Source: Blastocladiella britannica
Lineage: Eukaryota; Blastocladiomycota; Blastocladiomycetes; Blastocladiales; Blastocladiaceae
Reading direction: 5' to 3'
Length of the DNA stretch: 11,453 nt
Assembly (NCBI GenBank): GCA_025349905.2
Contig: MU625116.1
Location: 1 to 11,453 of the forward strand
Shown in pieces: positions 8,018-11,453 of this stretch. A program made the translations under genes and the position numbers. The first letter of the stretch is position 1, and each line of letters begins with the position of its first letter. The notes under the pieces are model-generated. The model searched no databases, was not told where the DNA came from, and saw only the letters and a program-made list of their open reading frames with translations.

Positions 8018-9291
8018 CTAGTGCCTCTTGAGGGATGGGGGCTGGTACTTTGTGCGCTTTTGGAGCATGTCGTCGTCGGCAGCAGCGTTGGACTTGCGCG
8101 CAAATGCCTCCTTTATCTTCCTCTCCTTGCACGGAGGAATATGGCGCTCTGCTGCATCAGCACTGAAACTACGCGAGCAGGAAGGGCAGGACACCATGTC
8201 CATCTGAGGCCCCCGAGGGCCGGTGCGGGCTTTTGGGGCCTCTTTGCCCATCCCGCTCTTGGCACCGGTCGGTTTCTGTTGATGATCCCTGTCAGAACCA
8301 AAATTTCTGAGCACCACATATCAAAAAGAATACCAACGCACCGAAATCGCAGGAATGCTGTCGTCGAATCCGCCCTTGGCCGCTGCGCCGCCACCGCCAC
8401 CCGATCCTTTGATTGGAACAAATTTCTCGAGCTCGGTTCCTAGTACACGCTTGGCTTGCGTATTGAACACTGGCCGGCGCTTGCTGTTGAGCTTTGCGCA
8501 GGCAACCTCGTGGCGCTCGAGGGAGGCGACTGCAAATTTGCGCTTGCAAATCGGACAGGGCAAGCGATCACCAATATCTTCCTGCTCCCCTGGATCCACC
8601 TCGTTATCGTAGGAGGACGAATACGCGGCGTGCACATCAGGCGGACGGCTTTGCTCCAAGGGCACTGCATCCTCGTCATTATCAACATCATCGATCCGTT
8701 TCGACGGTGCCTTTTTGATCACGGGCGAGGACTGAACGCGCTCAGGCTGGTGCCGCTGTACTGGAGTAGCAGTAGCGATCGCAGCTGCAGAGTCCCTTCG
8801 CGGCGTTGCCGGAGAGGCAGACGAGCCCGTCAATCTGGCCGAGCCGGCGATTGGTGTAGGCCGCGTCGGAGGTTTGACGCAGTTGCTGAGATGACGACCA
8901 AGATCGTGCACGGGTACGTGCTGGAGGCCTGATCGATTTTTCAGTAAGTGATTCGTAATTTGAGCAAATTGAGAGGGAACGCACAAGAGATGCACATGAC
9001 GGGCTGGGTGCGTATTTCAAGGACCCGGCGAGCGGATTCCTGTGCCGGGCGCTTGACATGCGTTACAAGGCACCTGGAGAACAAAATTGAGTGTGCTCAT
9101 ATATCCTTGGGGTTAGGAGATACGGACTTGCGAATGTGTCCTGCCGCCAAGGCTACCGGGATCGCGTCTCCACATACATGGCAGCTGCTGGAAGCGTACG
9201 CAGAGAGGGGAACGAGAGACTTAGCGGAGTCGGCCCTCGTGTCCGCGTATTTAACATGTCCTGGAGGTGGGAGGTGGTGGAGAGTTTGCAT
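8018..9291 (-). CDS. Tetra-C2HC zinc-finger protein (ZC2HC1-like)
   Basis: Four exons: 9291-9128, 9073-8985, 8928-8334 and 8288-8018, with introns of 54, 56 and 45 nt; 372 aa. Splicing yields four fingers, all exactly C-x2-C-x11-H-x3-C: C37/C40/H52/C56, C82/C85/H97/C101, C209/C212/H224/C228 and C317/C320/H332/C336. Introns 1 and 2 interrupt fingers 1 and 2; Cys56 follows the first junction, and the codon of Cys85 is split by the second. That the motif is restored at both junctions supports the model despite a weak GTCCGT donor in intron 1. Fingers 3 and 4 (LPCPICKRKF..LERHEVAC; SCPSCSRSF..AERHIPPC), followed by KRRPVFNTQAKR, resemble the ZC2HC1/FAM164 family. Between the finger pairs lies a disordered Pro/Ser/Ala and acidic region (about 102-205); a Gly/Ala run is at 258-270. 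The molecular role is unknown; RNA, protein or microtubule binding cannot be separated from sequence. Confidence 0.85.
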
Positions 9292-9349
9292 TTCTTTGAT
9301 GGATGGGAAATTTGCTTTTCAAAAAAGAAAGAAAAAATAACACACAAAA
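9292..9349. promoter_or_regulatory. 58-bp bidirectional promoter, C2HC gene / 219-aa gene
   Basis: This is the shortest head-to-head spacer in the window. It is purine/A-rich on the plus strand (AAAAAAGAAAGAAAAAATAA before the plus-strand ATG), giving the plus-strand gene the A-rich leader typical of this window. No TATA or E-box palindrome is seen. Confidence 0.4.
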
Positions 9350-10009
9350 ATGGCATCTGCTCGCCCACTATTTCTCAACCAGATCGTGACAAAAGCGACC
9401 CATGCGTGCGATAAGGTTCGCGCCTGGCGCGACGCAACCGACCGCGCCATTGCGCAAGGTCAACGTGCCTTTGCCAGCCTCGCTACGGTTTGGGGTGCGA
9501 GCGAAACTGGCCTTGCACTCGGCGTGAGTGGATACGAACAGCACGCAGGCGGGTCCGATTCCATCGCACCAGGCCAGGTTACGGCCTTTCATGTCAGCCG
9601 CGGCCGCGCCTTTGCCAACTGGGAAAACGCAAATCACAATACGCTGCACATGGTTCGGACAGATGTGCTCCCGCTTCTGGAGGCAGCCCGGCTCGCGGTG
9701 CAGGACGTCCATGGCGCAATAGCTGCTGCCTGGCAGACAACAAACGGTTTGCACGGCGCATTTCCTGAGGTGCTACTCCTCCTTCGCCAGTACGCCTTCG
9801 TACTAGGCCGCATCAAGCTGGAGCTAGAGTCCCATTCTCGGACGATCGACGTTTTTCTCGCCGACATGGCACTCCGTGCTAGCCAAGGTGAAGAGTCGTC
9901 CTCGTTCTGTGCCGAGTGGCAAGCGCTGAGCTCTTCTTCGCTTGACCCTGGCCTTTACAGCTCCATGCTTGGCGCAGCAGAGCAGTTGCGGGTCCTGGCG
10001 TCGGCTTAA
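9350..10009 (+). CDS. Uncharacterised helical 219-aa protein
   Basis: I do not recognise this intronless gene. The start follows ACACACAAAA, the same A-rich context as its neighbours. The product is predicted to be mostly alpha-helical with no signal peptide, no membrane span and no Cys/His cluster. Helix-like blocks run at about 9-48 (QIVTKATHACDKVRAW..), 100-133 (VRTDVLPLLEAARLAVQDVH) and 140-177 (EVLLLLRQYAFVLGRIKLELE), with a Ser-rich break at about 183-200 and a final helix (MLGAAEQLRVLASA). Leu/Ala periodicity suggests a helical bundle or coiled-coil partner protein. It could be a subunit of a larger complex, but nothing supports a specific one. Codon use resembles the neighbours. A clear AATAAA follows the stop. 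Confidence 0.65.
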   Translation: MASARPLFLNQIVTKATHACDKVRAWRDATDRAIAQGQRAFASLATVWGASETGLALGVSGYEQHAGGSDSIAPGQVTAFHVSRGRAFANWENANHNTLHMVRTDVLPLLEAARLAVQDVHGAIAAAWQTTNGLHGAFPEVLLLLRQYAFVLGRIKLELESHSRTIDVFLADMALRASQGEESSSFCAEWQALSSSSLDPGLYSSMLGAAEQLRVLASA

Positions 10010-10058
10010 ATCATTTTTTTTTTCTCTCCACTGCTGGGGAGAGTCGGAATAAAATACG
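10010..10058 (+). terminator. Polyadenylation region of the 219-aa gene
   Basis: A T-run right after the stop is followed by AATAAA at 10048-10053, 39 nt beyond the stop. Only five bases later, ABCA-like coding similarity begins abruptly, so this is also the left breakpoint of the transporter relic. Confidence 0.55.
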
Positions 10059-10220
10059 GTGGAGCAAGTGTTTCTCAACGTGGCCGAACGCGCCGCGCGC
10101 GAGCGGGCAGAGCATCTGCGTCTGGAGCGCGCCAAGGAGCAGGCCCAGATTCACGGCGGCAATTACCAAGACTACCTCGACAAGGATGGCTCAGTCGCCA
10201 CCACCACCAACTCGGACGCC

Positions 10221-11041
10221 TGGTCGAGCTTTTGCACGGCATTGCCAACACGCAGCTGGGCCCAACCCTAGGATCGGCTGACGAGCGCATCAACGGTATC
10301 TTGCAAGCGGTGCCGCAGATCAGCGAACCGAGCTCACTGCCTGCCATCATCACCATCTACCCGGCGCTGGCTTTGTACCTGCTGCTGTTTGCGTACCTGG
10401 CGCAGCCCTTCCACGACAAGGACACGAACATGCTGCCGTTTTACCGCATCAACGGCCTGTCGCTGCCCGCGTACTGGATCGGCACCTATGCGTTTGCGCT
10501 TTCGATTACTATCCCCGTGTACCTGTTTGCGCTGTGGATCACCCCCGCGCTGACCATGACCCTGTCGACCGGCCCGGTTGCCGCGCTCATGTTTGCCGCC
10601 GTCCACGGCGTGATTGCCATCGGGTTCGCGCTGGCGGCCGTGGTGTCGTCGACGCTGCTGGTGCGACTGGCGTCGTTCATCTTGCCCCCACTGCTGGCCG
10701 CACTCAGGTCCGTCGTTTCCACCAACGCCAAAGACCCCTCCATTGCCCTGCACCTGTTTACGCCCATCTCGTTTGCGCTCAACATGCGCAAGCTGCTGTT
10801 GTCGGCCACCATCGACTGGGCCGGGTTTGGCATTTCTGTCGCCTCGTCCACGGCCTACAATTTCCTGGCGATCGTGGTCTTTACCATGCAAGAGCGCGCG
10901 GCAGCTCGCGGCGGCGGCAGCACCAGCGCATCCGAAATCTCCTTTGAGGCTGCCCCCGGTGACGATTGGCCGAATGGACTTTGGCCATCGCACAATAGTG
11001 TACATTATAATGTATTACACACGCGAGCTGTTTCTCTCTAG
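10221..11041 (+). pseudogene. ABC2-type membrane domain segment of the ABCA relic
   Basis: Open frame of about 270 residues, starting around LVELLHGIANTQLG and ending at a TAG. It carries at least four hydrophobic spans: ITIYPALALYLLLFAYLA; LPAYWIGTYAFALSITIPVY with LFALWI; VAALMFAAVHGVIAIGFAL running into SSTLLVRLASFIL; and AYNFLAIVVF. HDKDTNMLPFYRINGLSLP before YWIG matches the E-K-E-x(n)-GL-x3-YW signature of ABCA-type membrane domains. The last 40 residues (SEISFEAAPGDDWPNG onward) drift out of family similarity. If translated alone from an internal start, it would give a small membrane protein without ATPase. A 35-nt GT-AG removal (10186-10220 region) could in principle join it to block 1, but the donor and branch sites are poor. 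Confidence 0.65.
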
Positions 11042-11066
11042 AACAGTGTCGCGTGTCATTCTATAA

Positions 11067-11387
11067 TCTAATACATTCTCAACCGCCGTCCTTTCTTGCC
11101 CGTCCTCCGTCTGCCGAGCCCCCCCGCACGTGTCGTTACACAAGGTCTGGTACGAGCACCGGGACGCTCTGGCTTCGCTGCATGCGCGTGACAGTAAAGT
11201 CAACGAGTTGGACACTGTGACGCACGGGTGGGAGGTGCGCATCACCATCCTGCTGCCGCCTGGCACGGATCTGTCAGTGGCGTTTGAGTACATGACGCAG
11301 GCTGGCGAAGTGGTGGATTTCGGGATCGACCAGTCGTTGCTCAAGGAGGTGTTTATTCAGGTCACAGACAAGTACTCCACGTACTGA
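11067..11387 (+). pseudogene. C-terminal regulatory-domain segment of the ABCA relic
   Basis: The frame is open from 11067 (after a TAA at 11064-11066) to TGA at 11385-11387. The convincing part starts near 11130: SLHKVWYEHRDALASLHARD, then GWEVRITILLPPGTDLSVAFEYM and VDFGIDQSLLKEVFIQVTDK. This layout, a beta-rich fold followed by Q-x-L-x-x-VF, is the tail that follows NBD2 in ABCA proteins. No ATP-binding motif precedes it. Its frame differs from that of the membrane segment. Confidence 0.6.
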
Positions 11388-11453
11388 GTCGACTTTAAAA
11401 GAGAGAATATAATATTTATTGAATGGATCGGATCCACTGCACATTGATTCAGG
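11388..11453 (-). terminator. Possible 3' end of a minus-strand gene beyond the right edge
   Basis: AATAAA on the minus strand at 11420-11415 resembles the polyadenylation signals behind the other minus-strand genes. A possible minus-strand stop (TGA, 11451-11449) lies about 30 nt upstream of it. Too little sequence remains to identify a gene. Confidence 0.25.

Larger units (their letters stand above)
10059..11387 (+). pseudogene. ABCA-type ABC transporter relic lacking both nucleotide-binding domains
   Basis: Three successive blocks match the order of an ABCA-type full transporter but lie in three relationships of frame. Block 1 (10059-10220) opens with VEQVFLNVAERAARERAEHL, which is the sequence that normally follows the first NBD (family pattern LExVFLxVA). 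Block 2 (10221-11041) is the second membrane domain. Block 3 (about 11067-11387) ends with GIDQSLLKEVFIQVTDKY, the C-terminal regulatory region that normally follows the second NBD. No Walker A, Walker B or LSGGQ sequence is seen in any frame. The 5' half is absent, a -1 shift joins blocks 1 and 2, and stop codons and about 85 bp of non-coding-like DNA separate blocks 2 and 3. The blocks keep GC-rich, codon-like composition, so decay looks recent. A misassembly is the main alternative. Confidence 0.7.

Noticed and set aside
1..11453. CRISPR array, insertion sequence, phage or bacterial operon
   Set aside because: No spaced direct repeats, transposase, terminal inverted repeats or Shine-Dalgarno-led tandem genes were seen. 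Spliced introns and the gene families are eukaryotic.

Overview
The window reads as compact, GC-rich eukaryotic nuclear DNA, most likely from a fungus or a close opisthokont relative. The evidence is as follows: fourteen short GT-AG introns (about 42-72 nt) can be placed in the coding sequences; intergenic and intron DNA is A/T-rich; start codons follow A-rich leaders; AATAAA signals lie close behind several stop codons; and the ATP synthase d subunit is clearly of the fungal mitochondrial type. An ABCA-type transporter remnant, a MYND-containing PDCD2, a ZnT6-like CDF protein and a ZC2HC1-like finger protein together hint at an early-diverging fungus rather than a yeast. That placement is inference. 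No bacterial operon, phage, CRISPR, rRNA, tRNA or intact mobile element was seen.

Layout, left to right: (1) Xaa-Pro dipeptidase (prolidase), minus strand, cut by the left edge just after its fifth metal ligand. (2) ATP synthase subunit d, plus, divergent from prolidase. (3) PDCD2/Tsr4-type ribosome-biogenesis factor, minus, convergent with ATP synthase d. (4) A small LYR-motif mitochondrial protein, plus. (5) An unrecognised 387-residue protein, plus. (6) A ZnT6/Zrg17-like CDF family protein, minus, with a His-rich N-terminus. (7) A calcipressin (RCAN) lacking the N-terminal RRM domain, plus. (8) A protein with four identical-spacing C2HC zinc fingers, minus. (9) An unrecognised helical 219-residue protein, plus. 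(10) The broken remains of an ABCA-type ABC transporter, plus, in which the material just after NBD1, the second membrane domain and the C-terminal regulatory end survive but both nucleotide-binding domains are absent.

Most neighbours alternate as divergent and convergent pairs. The four divergent pairs share intergenic promoters of only 140, 104, 77 and 58 bp. The first two of these each carry a CACGTG palindrome and each serve a gene for a mitochondrial protein (ATP synthase d; LYR protein).

The genes do not form a single pathway. They look like ordinary housekeeping genes packed together: peptide recycling, respiration, 40S ribosome assembly, zinc supply to the secretory pathway and calcineurin control. 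I do not see a clear new multi-gene system. The most unusual items are the doubly NBD-less ABCA relic, the RRM-less calcipressin, the ZnT6-like protein that appears to lack transport ligands, and the two unrecognised proteins.
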